Positions 45,822 through 55,520 are shown, numbered from the stretch's first letter. The stretch: DNA of 64,000 nucleotides from Streptomyces sp. NBC_01288 (GCF_035982055.1 NZ_CP108427.1:7749001-7813000), one strand, 5' to 3'. Numbers and translations are program-made. The notes: generated from the sequence alone by a model not told the origin.

Positions 45822-46960
45822 CAGCGGCGGCCCTTCGGCAGGCCGAGCAGGCGCTCGGCGATGATGTCGCGCTGGATCTCGTTCGTACCGGCGTAGATGG
45901 GGCCCGCGAGGGAGAAGACATAGCCCTCGGACCAGTCCGTGTCCGTCAACTCGCCCTCTTCACCCAGCAGTTCGAGAGCCGTCTCGTGCAGCGCGATGTC
46001 GTACTCGGACCAGAAGACCTTGTTGATGCTGGACTCGGGGCCGATGGACTCGCCGTCGAGGAAGCGGGAGGCGTTGGCGTAGGTGAAGAGCTGGTAGGCG
46101 CGGGCGCCGATCACCGCGTCGGCCACCTGGTCCCGTGCGGCCTGCGAACTCCCTTGCGCACGCCAGAGGTTGAGGAGGCGGTCGGCGGCGGCGAGGAAGC
46201 GGCCGGGGGAGCGGAGGGTGAGCCCGCGTTCGTTTCCCGCGGTCGACATGGCGACCCGCCACCCCTGGCCCGGCTCGCCGATCACGTCCTCGTCGGGGAC
46301 GAACACCTCGTCCAGGAACAGCTCCGCGAACGCCGGTCTGCCGTCGAGGCGGCCGATCGGGCGGACCGTGACGCCGGGTGCGCGCAGGTCGAACATCAGG
46401 TAGGTCAGGCCCTGGTGGGGCTTCGGGGCGTTCTGCTCGCTGCGGAACAGGCCGAAGGCGCGGTCCGCGAAGGCCGCCCGCGATGACCAGGTCTTCTGGC
46501 CGCTCAGCAGCCAGCCCCCGCCTGTGCGCACCGCCCGCGAGGTGAGGGACGCGAGGTCAGAACCCGCCTCCGGCTCCGACCACGCCTGTGCCCACACCAC
46601 CTCGCCGGTGGCCATCGGCGGTAGTACGCGCGCGCGTTGCTCGTGTGTGCCGTGGTCGAAGAGGGTCGGGGCGAGCAGGTTGATGCCGTTCTGGCCGACG
46701 CGGCCCGGTGCGCCCGCCGCGTAGTACTCCTCCTCGAAGACCAGCCACCGCACGATGTCCACGCCCCGGCCGCCGTACTCCTCCGGCCAGGACACCACCG
46801 ACCAACGGTCCGCGGCGAGTTGGGCCTCCCAGACGCGGTGCGCGGCGAAGCCCTCGGCCGTTTCCAGGGAGGGGAGCGGGACGGCCGGCACGTGTGCGTC
46901 CAGCCAGGCGCGGGCCTCGGCGCGGAACGCCTCCTGGTCGGGCGTGAAGTCCAGGTCCAT
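45821..46960 (-). CDS. fadE30: FadE30-like acyl-CoA dehydrogenase
   Basis: A 379-residue acyl-CoA dehydrogenase from ATG 46960. It contains WPEEYGGRGVDIVRWLVFEEE, WAQAWSEPEAGSDLASL (flavin-binding region), GQKTWSSRAAFADRAFGLFR, and the C-terminal PIYAGTNEIQRDIIAERLLG, in which Ala takes the place of the usual catalytic Glu of IYEGT. By position and length it corresponds to mycobacterial FadE30, which acts on HIP-CoA. A KstR2-like palindrome lies 18 bp upstream, between it and ipdF. Confidence 0.83.
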   Translation of the reverse strand: MDLDFTPDQEAFRAEARAWLDAHVPAVPLPSLETAEGFAAHRVWEAQLAADRWSVVSWPEEYGGRGVDIVRWLVFEEEYYAAGAPGRVGQNGINLLAPTLFDHGTHEQRARVLPPMATGEVVWAQAWSEPEAGSDLASLTSRAVRTGGGWLLSGQKTWSSRAAFADRAFGLFRSEQNAPKPHQGLTYLMFDLRAPGVTVRPIGRLDGRPAFAELFLDEVFVPDEDVIGEPGQGWRVAMSTAGNERGLTLRSPGRFLAAADRLLNLWRAQGSSQAARDQVADAVIGARAYQLFTYANASRFLDGESIGPESSINKVFWSEYDIALHETALELLGEEGELTDTDWSEGYVFSLAGPIYAGTNEIQRDIIAERLLGLPKGRR

Positions 46961-46977
46961 TGACCGCCCATCCTTCC

Positions 46978-46995
46978 CTAACAAGTGTTTGGTAG
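46978..46995. promoter_or_regulatory. KstR2-like operator, site A
   Basis: CTAACAAGTGTTTGGTAG is an imperfect 18-bp palindrome in the 49-bp gap between divergent fadE30 and ipdF. Its core AACAAGTGTTTGGT matches the mycobacterial KstR2 pattern AnCAAGnnCTTGnT at nine of ten fixed positions. It could repress both genes at once. Confidence 0.72.
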
Positions 46996-47009
46996 GTTAG
47001 CGTGGCGGT

Positions 47010-47798
47010 ATGACAGGCGTCGAGAGTCCGGCATACGTCCCCGGGCACGGGCTGCTGAAGGGGCGCACCGCCGTTGTCACCGCCGCCGCCGGCGCGGGCA
47101 TCGGCGGGGCCACCGCGCGCCGCTTCCTTCAGGAGGGTGCGCGGGTGCTGATCAGCGACGCGCACACGCGACGGCTGAAGGAGTACGAGGCCGAGCTGGC
47201 CGGGGAGTTCGGGTCGGAGTCGGTCGCCGCGCTGCCGTGCGATGTGACTGACGAGGCCCAGGTGCAGGGGTTGTTCGACGCGGCCGTCGCTGTGCACGGG
47301 AGGCTGGACGTCGTCGTCAACAACGCTGGCCTGGGCGGCACTTCGGACCTCGTCGACATGACCGACGAGCAGTGGTCGAGGGTGCTGGACGTGACCTTGA
47401 ACGGCACGTTCCGGTGCACCCGGGCGGCCCTGCGCGCGATGCGCGAGAGCGGTGGCGGGGTGATCGTCAACAACGCCTCCGTCGTCGGCTGGCGTGCCCA
47501 GGCCGGGCAGGCGCACTACGCGGCGGCCAAGGCGGGCGTGATGGCGCTGACCCGGTGCGCGGCGATCGAGGCCGCCGGGTACGGGGTGCGGATCAACGCG
47601 GTCTCGCCGAGCCTCGCCATGCACCCGCACCTGGTGAAGGTGACGACGCCCGAGCTGCTGACCGAACTCACCGCGCGCGAGGCCTTCGGGCGGTACGCGG
47701 AGCCCTGGGAGGTGGCCAACGTGATCGTGTTCCTGGCCTCGGACTACTCCTCGTACATGACCGGCGAGGTCGTCTCCGTGAGCAGTCAGCATGCGTAA
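47010..47798 (+). CDS. ipdF: IpdF-like short-chain dehydrogenase
   Basis: A 262-residue SDR with GRTAVVTAAAGAGIGGATARRF (cofactor loop AAAGAGIGGATA), NNAGLGGTSDLVDM, catalytic Ser in VNNASVVGWRAQAGQ and the Tyr-Lys pair in AHYAAAKAGVMALTR. The cofactor loop differs from the classic TGxxxGIG. Position between fadE30 and kstR2 matches mycobacterial IpdF (Rv3559c), which oxidises a hydroxylated HIP-CoA derivative. kstR2 follows 39 bp downstream. Confidence 0.84.
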   Translation: MTGVESPAYVPGHGLLKGRTAVVTAAAGAGIGGATARRFLQEGARVLISDAHTRRLKEYEAELAGEFGSESVAALPCDVTDEAQVQGLFDAAVAVHGRLDVVVNNAGLGGTSDLVDMTDEQWSRVLDVTLNGTFRCTRAALRAMRESGGGVIVNNASVVGWRAQAGQAHYAAAKAGVMALTRCAAIEAAGYGVRINAVSPSLAMHPHLVKVTTPELLTELTAREAFGRYAEPWEVANVIVFLASDYSSYMTGEVVSVSSQHA

Positions 47799-47837
47799 CG
47801 GCGCGAGGGACCAAGGCTCTGGCACGACAATGGTGGC

Positions 47838-48449
47838 GTGCCGACCAAGAAGAAACCCCCGGTGACCGCCGCTCCGGCCCGCCGTCGTGAACTCCTCGAC
47901 ACGGCGGCCGAGGTCTTCGCCGAACAGGGGTACAACGCCACCACCGTACGGAAGATCGCCGACCACGCGGGCATGCTCGCGGGCAGCCTCTACTACCACT
48001 TCGACTCCAAGGAATCGATGCTGGAGGAGATCCTGCGGACCTTCCTCGACGAACTCTGGGGCGGCTACGACACCGTCCTGGACGCCGAGTTGAGCCCGCG
48101 GGAGACGCTTGAGGCCCTGGTCACCGAGTCGTTCCGGGAGATCGACCGGCACCGCGCCGCCGTTGCGATCTACCAGAAGGAGAGCAAGCACCTGGTCGCG
48201 CAGGAGCGGTTCGCGTTCCTCGCCGAGTCGCAGCGCAAGTTCGAGAAGGCGTGGCTGTCCACGCTGGAACGCGGGGTCGCCGCCCAGGTCTTCCGGGCCG
48301 ACCTCGACGTCCGGCTCACCTACCGGTTCGTCCGGGACACGGTGTGGGTCGCCGCGTCCTGGTACCGGCCGGGCGGCCAGCACAGCGCCGAGGAGATCGC
48401 CCGGCAGTACCTGTCGATGGTGCTGGACGGGATCGCCGTACGCACGTAA
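47838..48449 (+). CDS. kstR2: KstR2-like TetR repressor
   Basis: A 203-residue TetR-family regulator from GTG 47838. The helix-turn-helix covers residues 15-62: RRELLDTAAEVFAEQGYNAT then VRKIADHAGMLAGSLYYHFDSKESML. The ligand domain contains RHRAAVAIYQKESKHL. In Mycobacterium, KstR2 represses the HIP cluster and is released by HIP-CoA. Here the gene is inside the matching cluster, and two sites close to the KstR2 consensus are present, so the same role is likely. Confidence 0.85.
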   Translation: MPTKKKPPVTAAPARRRELLDTAAEVFAEQGYNATTVRKIADHAGMLAGSLYYHFDSKESMLEEILRTFLDELWGGYDTVLDAELSPRETLEALVTESFREIDRHRAAVAIYQKESKHLVAQERFAFLAESQRKFEKAWLSTLERGVAAQVFRADLDVRLTYRFVRDTVWVAASWYRPGGQHSAEEIARQYLSMVLDGIAVRT

Positions 48450-48475
48450 CTCACGGGTCTGTATGGGGAGTTGAC

Positions 48476-49633
<1,158 letters not shown>

Positions 49634-49662
49634 GGTGCGGGGCGCGTCGTGGGCCCGAGTGA

Positions 49663-49932
49663 TCAGAGCGAGCGGTAAACGTCGCGACGGTTGCCGACTT
49701 TGACGACGAGAATGATCAGCTGTCCGTCGTCGATGCGGTAGGCCACGCGGAAGTCGCCGACTTGGAGCCGATACAAGCCGTCGTGGCCGGAGAGCTTCTT
49801 CACGTCGGCGTCGTCGCGGTACGGATCGTCGCCAAGCTGTGTGAGCGCGGTCAGGATTCGCATGGCGCTGGTGCGGTCGACGGTTCGGAGCTGCCGTTGA
49901 GCTGTGGCTGTGAAACGGAACGCGTACTTCAC
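49663..49932 (-). CDS. relE: RelE/ParE-type toxin
   Basis: An 89-residue RelE-superfamily toxin. It has the fold signature YAFRFTATAQRQLRTVDR, LSGHDGLYRLQVGDFRVAYRI and the final LVVKVGNRRDVY, where the Arg residues are those used for mRNA cleavage on the ribosome in RelE. It overlaps the antitoxin by 4 bp and lies 29 bp from the convergent fadA6 end. The module interrupts the steroid cluster and may have been acquired separately. Confidence 0.92.
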   Translation of the reverse strand: MKYAFRFTATAQRQLRTVDRTSAMRILTALTQLGDDPYRDDADVKKLSGHDGLYRLQVGDFRVAYRIDDGQLIILVVKVGNRRDVYRSL

Positions 49933-50195
49933 GCGGTGCCCTGCCCCGAATCCTCGCTGAACAGGTCGGCGAGGACCTCCGCCATGCTCACCGTCGGCTC
50001 GTCCAGATGCTGGCGTGCCTCCCGGGCCAGCAGTTCGTCTGCGGCTTCCTCAAGCGCGTCGTATTCGGACATGGGCACCAGCGCCGCGACCGGCGTGCCG
50101 TTGCGTGTGATGACGGTGGCTTCGCCTGCCTCCGCCTTGCTGAGGATTCCGGAGAGTCCGGCGCGGGCTTCTCGGATGTTCATGGCCTCTGACAT
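49929..50195 (-). CDS. Phd/YefM-type antitoxin
   Basis: An 88-residue antitoxin from ATG 50195 (MSEAMNIREARAGLSGILSK). The Phd/YefM DNA-binding N-terminus is clear, with EAGEATVITRNGTPVAALVPM, and the acidic C-terminal tail (EPTVSMAEVLADLF) would bind the toxin. A GTG at 50210 could add five residues but lies inside the operator. The pair is autoregulated in known systems, and the operator with TGTACA cores is directly upstream. Confidence 0.92.
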   Translation of the reverse strand: MSEAMNIREARAGLSGILSKAEAGEATVITRNGTPVAALVPMSEYDALEEAADELLAREARQHLDEPTVSMAEVLADLFSEDSGQGTA

Positions 50196-50200
50196 GCTTC

Positions 50201-50226
50201 GAGTGTACACAGAGGTGTGTACACTC
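50201..50226. promoter_or_regulatory. Operator of the Phd/RelE module
   Basis: GAGTGTACAC and GTGTACACTC are exact inverse complements spaced by AGAGGT; each arm contains the TGTACA core known for YefM operators. It ends two bases before the ipdC stop and lies six bases upstream of the antitoxin ATG. Confidence 0.85.
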
Positions 50227-50228
50227 GG

Positions 50229-51284
50229 TCAGGCGTCAGCCCGCACCAGCGCCCACAGCACCTCGTCGGCCTGCTTCATCACCCGCGCCACCAGCTCCGC
50301 GCACGACGGCAGATCCTCGATCACCCCGGCGACCTGCCCGGACGCCATCACCCCGAGGTCCGTCCGGCCGTCCACCATCGACGCCTTGAGCAGCATCGGT
50401 GTGTTCGCGGCGAGCAGCACCTGGCTCCAGGTCAGCTCCTTTCCGTGCTTCATGGCCAGGCCGTCGCGGATCATCCGGCGCCAGGTCAGTCCGGACAGTC
50501 GGCGGAAGCCCGCTGCCCGGTGTATCGCCTGGAACAGGGTTCTCGTGCGGCCGGAGTTCTCCAGGGTGTCGACCAGTTCGGTGCGGAGCATGCGGTGCGG
50601 GAGGCCGTCGACCGCCCTCGTGACCGTGACGTCCTTGACCGTCGCCGCCAGATAGGCCGCCTTCACCGCGTCCGGGACCGTCGAGTCCGAGGTGAGGAGG
50701 AAGCGGGTGCCCATGGCGACGCCCGCCGCCCCGTAGGCGAGGGCCGCGACCAGGCCCCGCCCGTCGAAGAAGCCGCCGGCCGCGATGACCGGTATGTCCA
50801 CCGCGTCCACGACCTGCGGCAACAACACCGTCGTCGCCACCTCCCCGGTGTGCCCGCCGCCCTCCCCGCCCTGCACGATCACCGCGTCCGCGCCCCACGC
50901 CGCGACCTTCTCCGCGTGCCGCCGCGCCCCGATCGACGGGATCACGACGACCCCCGCCTCCTTCAACTCGGCGATCAGCTCGGCGGACGGCGCGAGCGCG
51001 AAGGACGCGACCCGTACACCCTCCTCGATGATGATCCGCACCCGGTCGCCGGCGTCGGTCGCGTCCGCGCGCAGATTGACCCCGAACGGCTCCCGCGTAC
51101 GGGACTTGACCTCGCGGACCGCGTCCCGGAGCCGGTCGGTGGTCATGGTCGCGGAGGCGAGGATGCCCAGCGCGCCCGCGTTCGCCGTGGCCGACACCAG
51201 GCGGGGTCCCGCCACCCAGCCCATGCCCGTCTGCACGATCGGATGCCGGACCCCGACCAGCCGGGTCAACGCGGTCTCCATCAC
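50229..51284 (-). CDS. ipdC: IpdC-like flavin oxidoreductase (nitronate monooxygenase fold)
   Basis: A 351-residue TIM-barrel FMN protein of the 2-nitropropane dioxygenase family. Blocks: HPIVQTGMGWVAGPRLVSAT, GGEGGGHTGEVATTVLLPQV (FMN loop), VIAAGGFFDGRGLVAALAYG and GTRFLLTSDS. The active-site region matches the IpdC (Rv3553) branch by context: it is the last gene in echA20-ipdA-ipdB-ipdC, the mycobacterial set for HIP-CoA ring opening. It starts at GTG 51284 overlapping ipdB (GTGA). Confidence 0.84.
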   Translation of the reverse strand: MMETALTRLVGVRHPIVQTGMGWVAGPRLVSATANAGALGILASATMTTDRLRDAVREVKSRTREPFGVNLRADATDAGDRVRIIIEEGVRVASFALAPSAELIAELKEAGVVVIPSIGARRHAEKVAAWGADAVIVQGGEGGGHTGEVATTVLLPQVVDAVDIPVIAAGGFFDGRGLVAALAYGAAGVAMGTRFLLTSDSTVPDAVKAAYLAATVKDVTVTRAVDGLPHRMLRTELVDTLENSGRTRTLFQAIHRAAGFRRLSGLTWRRMIRDGLAMKHGKELTWSQVLLAANTPMLLKASMVDGRTDLGVMASGQVAGVIEDLPSCAELVARVMKQADEVLWALVRADA

Positions 51285-52042
51285 GAACCCACTTCTCTGA
51301 ACCGGGTGTCGGCCGGGTCGATCACTTCACGGATCAGCCGCAACTCGTCCGGAGTGGGTTCGCGGGTCGACGGCACATCGTCCGGGATGACGAGTTCGAA
51401 GCCCGTCGCCTCCCGCACCTGCTCCACACTCACCCCCGGATGCAGCGAGGCCAGCCGCATCGAGTGGTCGGGGGTCGCGAAGTCGAAGACACCGAGGTCG
51501 GAGACGACCCGGGGGATGCGGTGGAAGCGGGCCGTCCCCGGGTGCTCGGCGACCCGGTCGTACCCCACCCCGCACACCATGTCGACCTTCTCCACGAACA
51601 CCCGGGGTGAGTGTCGAGGTATCCAGTAACTGGTCGGATTGTTCAGCGTGTTGATCGGCGCCCCGCGCACCCCGAGCAACTGCCGCTTCGGCCGCGCCCA
51701 GTCGCCGACGCACGAGATGTTCTGGTTGCCGTACCGGTCGATCTGACTCGCGCCCATCATCACGTGCCGCCGCCCCCCGGACACCAGGGCCAGATGCTGC
51801 CGGTACGGCAACCAGCCCTCCGGTGTCCCGTCCGGACGGATCAGCATCGCCTCGCCGTCGGTCAGCAGGAGATCCGGCGCGAAGGTGAGCCGGGCCAGCC
51901 GCGCGCCGACGGAGGGGATGAACCCCATCGGGCTGGCCAGGATCTCCCCGGAGTCACGCCACGCCTCCGCACAGGCGATCACGCAGTACTCGGCACGCCG
52001 TACGTCCGTACGCGGTACGTCGCTACGCGATACGTCCATCAC
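51281..52042 (-). CDS. ipdB: IpdB-like CoA-transferase family beta subunit (ring hydrolase)
   Basis: A 253-residue class I CoA-transferase-like beta subunit. IpdAB in Mycobacterium does not transfer CoA but opens the last steroid ring by hydrolysis. Features: EYCVIACAEAWRDSGEILAS, PDLLLTDGEAML, VMMGASQIDRYGNQNISCVG, and VSDLGVFDFATPDHSMRL. The first 14 residues carry a short repeat (DVSRSDVPRTDVRR) encoded by three near-copies of TACGTC-CG-TACGC. It overlaps ipdA by 4 bp and ipdC by 4 bp. Confidence 0.86.
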   Translation of the reverse strand: MMDVSRSDVPRTDVRRAEYCVIACAEAWRDSGEILASPMGFIPSVGARLARLTFAPDLLLTDGEAMLIRPDGTPEGWLPYRQHLALVSGGRRHVMMGASQIDRYGNQNISCVGDWARPKRQLLGVRGAPINTLNNPTSYWIPRHSPRVFVEKVDMVCGVGYDRVAEHPGTARFHRIPRVVSDLGVFDFATPDHSMRLASLHPGVSVEQVREATGFELVIPDDVPSTREPTPDELRLIREVIDPADTRFREVGS

Positions 52043-52887
52043 CCTTGCTCCTCCTGCCAGTTCCGCACCGCCGACTCATAGGCCTGTTCGTCACCGGCCA
52101 GGAAGCGCTCGGAGAACTCCGCCCAGGGTGTCGTCGCGTACATCCGCTGGAAGGCCTCGTCCCTGCCGTGGTCGGGAGCGGATGAGGTGAAGTGGGCGCC
52201 GCCCGGGGCCTCGACGACTCCGGTCACGCTCAGCCGCTTGACGAGCAGGGACTGCGGAGGTGCCTCCTTCGTCAACTCGGCCGTGTCAACGATCCGTTCG
52301 CAGGAGACATAGGCCGCGTCCGCCGCCTCGCAGAACAGGTCGTCGAAGTACGGGTCCGGGCCCAGGTACTGCCCGTTGCCCAGCCGGTCGGCGCGGTTGA
52401 CGTGGACCAGGGCCGCGTCCAGCCGCAGCGCGGGCATCGCGACGAACGTCTCCCCGTCGTCGTACGGCGAAGTGACCGTCCGCAGGCCGGGGTTGACCCG
52501 CATCACGTCCGAACCGATCCCCGCGCGCACCGGCAGGAACGGCAGCCGGTTCGCGGCGGCGCGCAGGCCCCACATGAACATGCCCTCGTCGACCTCCATC
52601 AGCTCGAAGGCTCCGTTCTCGCGTGACGCGCGGTAATGCGGTTCGAGGGGGATCGAGTCGAGGGTGACGAAGGCGGCCACCAGCTTGCGGATGCGGCCGG
52701 CCGCCGCGAGCATGCCGACGTCCGGGCCGCCGTAGGAGACGACGGTGAGGTCGGTGAGGTCCGAGCGGAGCAACGCCCGTACCAGGGCCATGGGTTTGCG
52801 GCGCGAGCCCCAGCCGCCGATGCCGAGGGTCATGCCGCTGTGCAGCCGGGCGACGACCTCGTCGGCCGTCATCGTCTTGTCGGTCAC
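52039..52887 (-). CDS. ipdA: IpdA-like CoA-transferase family alpha subunit (ring hydrolase)
   Basis: A 282-residue alpha subunit that pairs with IpdB. It begins with DEVVARLHSGMTLGIGGWGSRR, where the Gly-rich loop binds CoA, and shows TVVSYGGPDVGMLAAAGRI, YRASRENGAFELMEVDEGMF and VHVNRADRLGNGQYLGPDP. GTG 52887 directly follows the echA20 stop with no gap. In the mycobacterial pathway, IpdAB hydrolyses COCHEA-CoA. Confidence 0.87.
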   Translation of the reverse strand: MTDKTMTADEVVARLHSGMTLGIGGWGSRRKPMALVRALLRSDLTDLTVVSYGGPDVGMLAAAGRIRKLVAAFVTLDSIPLEPHYRASRENGAFELMEVDEGMFMWGLRAAANRLPFLPVRAGIGSDVMRVNPGLRTVTSPYDDGETFVAMPALRLDAALVHVNRADRLGNGQYLGPDPYFDDLFCEAADAAYVSCERIVDTAELTKEAPPQSLLVKRLSVTGVVEAPGGAHFTSSAPDHGRDEAFQRMYATTPWAEFSERFLAGDEQAYESAVRNWQEEQG

Positions 52888-53655
52888 CTACGCCTCCTTC
52901 CTCTCCGATGAGCCGAACGTGTCGCGGACCCGGTCGGCCACCCCGCTGACGTTGGCCTCGTAGGTGAAGCCCTGTTCGTAGCGGTAGCTGCGGCGGACGT
53001 CGACGGGGTCGATGCCGTTGATCGCGGACTTGGCGAGGCGGATCAGCTCGCCGTCCTTGGCGGCTATCTCGGCCGCCAACTCCAGCGCTGCGGGCAGGAG
53101 TTCGGCGCACGGTACGACCCGCCACACCGAGCCGTGCGCGTGCAGCTCGGCCGCCGTCGCCGTGCGCGAGGTGTAGTACAGGGCACGCATCAGGTGCTGG
53201 GGGACCAGCCGGGCCAGGTGCGTGGCGGCGCCCAGTGCGCCCCGGTCCAGCTCGGGCAGGCCGAAGGTGGCGTCCTCGCTCGCCACGATCACGTCCGCGT
53301 TGCCGACCAGCCCGATGCCCCCGCCCAGACAGAAACCCTGCACCGCCGCGACGACCGGCACCTCGCACTCGTACACCGCCGCGAACGCCTCGAAACAGCC
53401 CCGGTTCACCCCGACCAGGGCCGACCGCCCCCGCGCCTGTATCTCCTTGATGTCCACGCCCGCGTTGAAACCCCGTCCCTCGGCCGCCAGCACCACACAG
53501 CGCACATCGGGGTCGCGCCCGGCCGTGCGCACGGCGTCGGCCAGGGCGAACCAGCCGTCCACCGGCAACGCGTTCACCGGTGGGTAGTCGACCGTGACGA
53601 CGGCGATGCCTTTTTTATCGGGCCCCTTTGTCGAGGTCGAGGTGGAGACACCCAT
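52888..53655 (-). CDS. echA20: EchA20-like crotonase (ring D hydrolase)
   Basis: A 255-residue crotonase-fold protein from ATG 53655. The oxyanion hole parts are GRGFNAGVDIKEIQARG and VQGFCLGGGIGLVGNADV, followed by DATFGLPELDRGALGA. In Mycobacterium, EchA20 (Rv3550) hydrolytically opens ring D of HIEC-CoA before IpdAB acts. An in-frame ATG at 53685 lies inside the KstR2-like site and is less likely. It leads the minus-strand echA20-ipdA-ipdB-ipdC unit. Confidence 0.85.
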   Translation of the reverse strand: MGVSTSTSTKGPDKKGIAVVTVDYPPVNALPVDGWFALADAVRTAGRDPDVRCVVLAAEGRGFNAGVDIKEIQARGRSALVGVNRGCFEAFAAVYECEVPVVAAVQGFCLGGGIGLVGNADVIVASEDATFGLPELDRGALGAATHLARLVPQHLMRALYYTSRTATAAELHAHGSVWRVVPCAELLPAALELAAEIAAKDGELIRLAKSAINGIDPVDVRRSYRYEQGFTYEANVSGVADRVRDTFGSSERKEA

Positions 53656-53674
53656 GGATGCATCAGCTACCTTT

Positions 53675-53692
53675 CCACCAAACATTTGTTAG
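53675..53692. promoter_or_regulatory. KstR2-like operator, site B
   Basis: On the minus strand this reads CTAACAAATGTTTGGTGG, differing from site A (46978-46995) at only two of 18 positions. The core matches AnCAAGnnCTTGnT at eight of ten fixed positions. It lies in the divergent promoter of echA20 and the SDR gene pair. Confidence 0.68.
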
Positions 53693-53740
53693 GTGCGAGG
53701 CTTCGAAGCTAGCAGCCGGAGAATCCGAGCGGGAGGCCCT

Positions 53741-54541
53741 GTGGACAACCACCCTGCCGACGATCGCCCTGTGGACAACTCGCGCGACGCCCCGCTCGCC
53801 GGCAGAACCGTCCTTGTCACCGGCGGCACCCGAGGCGTCGGCGCCGGTATCGCACGGGCTTTCGCCGAGGCCGGTGCCGAGGTGCTGACCTGCGCGCGCA
53901 GACCGCCCGAAAACCCCGTCAAGGGAACGGAGTTCAGGCCCCTCGACCTCCGCGACCCGGACGCCGTACGGGAGTTCTTCGCCGCGCTGCCCCGACTCGA
54001 CGTCCTCGTCAACAACGCGGGCGGCGCACCGTACCGCCCACTCGTCGACGCGGAGGCCGAACGCCACGCGCGGATCATCGAGTTGAACCTCCTCGCCCCG
54101 CTCACCGCGTCCCTCGCCGCGTACGAACACCTCAAGCGGGCCAAGGGCTCGGTCGTGATGATCGGCAGCGTCAGCGGCAGCCGGCCCTCGCCCGGTTCGG
54201 CGGCGTACGGGGCGGCCAAGGCCGGTCTGGAGAACCTGGCCCGTTCGATGGCGGTGGAGTGGGCGCCGGACATCCGGGTCAACACGCTCGTCGTCGGCAT
54301 GGTCCGCACGGAGCTGGCCCACCTCCACTACGGCGACGAGGACGCCATCGAGGCCGTCTCCCGAACCGTTCCGCTAGGCCGGCTCGCTGCCCCCTCCGAC
54401 ATCGGCGCGGCGGCGGTCTTCCTGGCCTCCCCCTCCGCCGCCTACATCAGCGGGGCGAGCCTTCTGGTCCACGGGGGCGGGGAACGACCGGCGTTCCTCG
54501 ACGCGGCAACTGCCAACAAGGGGAAGCGAGTTGAAGGGTGA
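53741..54541 (+). CDS. SDR of the steroid-ring cluster (Rv3549c-like)
   Basis: A 266-residue short-chain dehydrogenase from GTG 53741, where GGGAGG lies five bases upstream. Motifs: TVLVTGGTRGVGAGIARAF (cofactor binding), LVNNAGGAPYRPL, catalytic Ser in MIGSVSGSRPSPGS and Tyr/Lys in AAYGAAKAGLENLAR. It corresponds by position to Rv3549c in the mycobacterial HIP cluster. The first 20 residues hold a short repeat (VDNHPADDRP / VDNSRDAP). The substrate is not known. Confidence 0.85.
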   Translation: MDNHPADDRPVDNSRDAPLAGRTVLVTGGTRGVGAGIARAFAEAGAEVLTCARRPPENPVKGTEFRPLDLRDPDAVREFFAALPRLDVLVNNAGGAPYRPLVDAEAERHARIIELNLLAPLTASLAAYEHLKRAKGSVVMIGSVSGSRPSPGSAAYGAAKAGLENLARSMAVEWAPDIRVNTLVVGMVRTELAHLHYGDEDAIEAVSRTVPLGRLAAPSDIGAAAVFLASPSAAYISGASLLVHGGGERPAFLDAATANKGKRVEG

Positions 54542-54546
54542 TCGAG

Positions 54547-55452
54547 ATGAGCGGAATCTGTGACGGGCGGGTCGTCGTCGTCACCGGCGCGGGGCGGGGG
54601 CTCGGCCGCGCCCACGCCCTCGCGTTCGCGGCGGAGGGTGCCCGGGTGGTCGTGAACGACCTCGGCGTCGGCCTGGACGGCGCCCCGGACCCGGACAGCC
54701 CGGCCGCGCAGGTCGTCGCCGAGATCCGCGCGGCGGGCGGCGAGGCGGTGGCCCACGGCGGCGACATCGCCACGGACGCCGGTGCCGCGTCCCTGGTCGC
54801 GACCGCGCTGGAGACCTACGGCCGGCTCGACACCCTTGTGAACAACGCGGGTTACCTGCGCGACCGGATGCTCGTCAACCTCGACGAGGACGACTGGGAC
54901 GCGGTGATGCGGGTCCACTTGAAGGGCCACTTCCTGCCCCTGAAACACGCGGCGGCGCACTGGCGGGCGGAGGCGAAAGCCGGCCGTACTCCGGTCGCCC
55001 GGATCGTCAACACCAGTAGCGGGGCAGGGTTGTTGGGCTCGGTCGGGCAGGGCAACTACAGCGCCGCCAAGGCCGGCATCATCGGCCTGACCCTGGTCGC
55101 GGCGGCCGAACTCGCCCGCTACGGAGTCCAGGTCAACGCGATCGCCCCCGCCGCGCGGACCCGCATGACGGAACACGCCTTCGCGGAGACCATGGCCGCG
55201 CCCGGCTCCGGGTTCGATGCGATGGCGCCGGAGAATGTGTCGCCCTTGGTGGTGTGGTTGGGGTCCGGGGCCAGTGCTGGGGTTACCGGGCGGGTTTTTG
55301 AGGCTGAGGGTGGGCGGATCACCGTTATGGAGGGGTGGCGGGCGGGGCCGAGCGTGGACAAGGGGGAGCGGTGGGGGGTGGGGGAGGTGGGGGAGACGGT
55401 GGTGAAACTCCTTGCGGAGACGGGGGTTCCGGGGGCGGTCTACGGGGCGTAG
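54547..55452 (+). CDS. SDR of the steroid-ring cluster (Rv3548c-like)
   Basis: About 301 residues; TGAGRGLGRAHALAFAAEGA is the cofactor loop, NNAGYLRDRML the structural motif, with Ser in NTSSGAGLLGSVGQG and Tyr-Lys in YSAAKAGIIGLT. The C-terminal part after VFEAEGGRITVMEGWRAGP resembles the Hsd4-type SDRs with extra length. It corresponds to Rv3548c. Start ATG 54547 has GAAGGG nine bases upstream; GTG 54538, overlapping the previous stop, is possible. The last 200 bp show unusually G-rich codon use (GGGG runs). Confidence 0.84.
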   Translation: MSGICDGRVVVVTGAGRGLGRAHALAFAAEGARVVVNDLGVGLDGAPDPDSPAAQVVAEIRAAGGEAVAHGGDIATDAGAASLVATALETYGRLDTLVNNAGYLRDRMLVNLDEDDWDAVMRVHLKGHFLPLKHAAAHWRAEAKAGRTPVARIVNTSSGAGLLGSVGQGNYSAAKAGIIGLTLVAAAELARYGVQVNAIAPAARTRMTEHAFAETMAAPGSGFDAMAPENVSPLVVWLGSGASAGVTGRVFEAEGGRITVMEGWRAGPSVDKGERWGVGEVGETVVKLLAETGVPGAVYGA

Positions 55453-55520
55453 GTGGAGACGTTCTACGTCAACTTCTCAGCCAACTGCCACGGGTGGTGG
55501 GTGGGCATAGGCCTGGGGGT

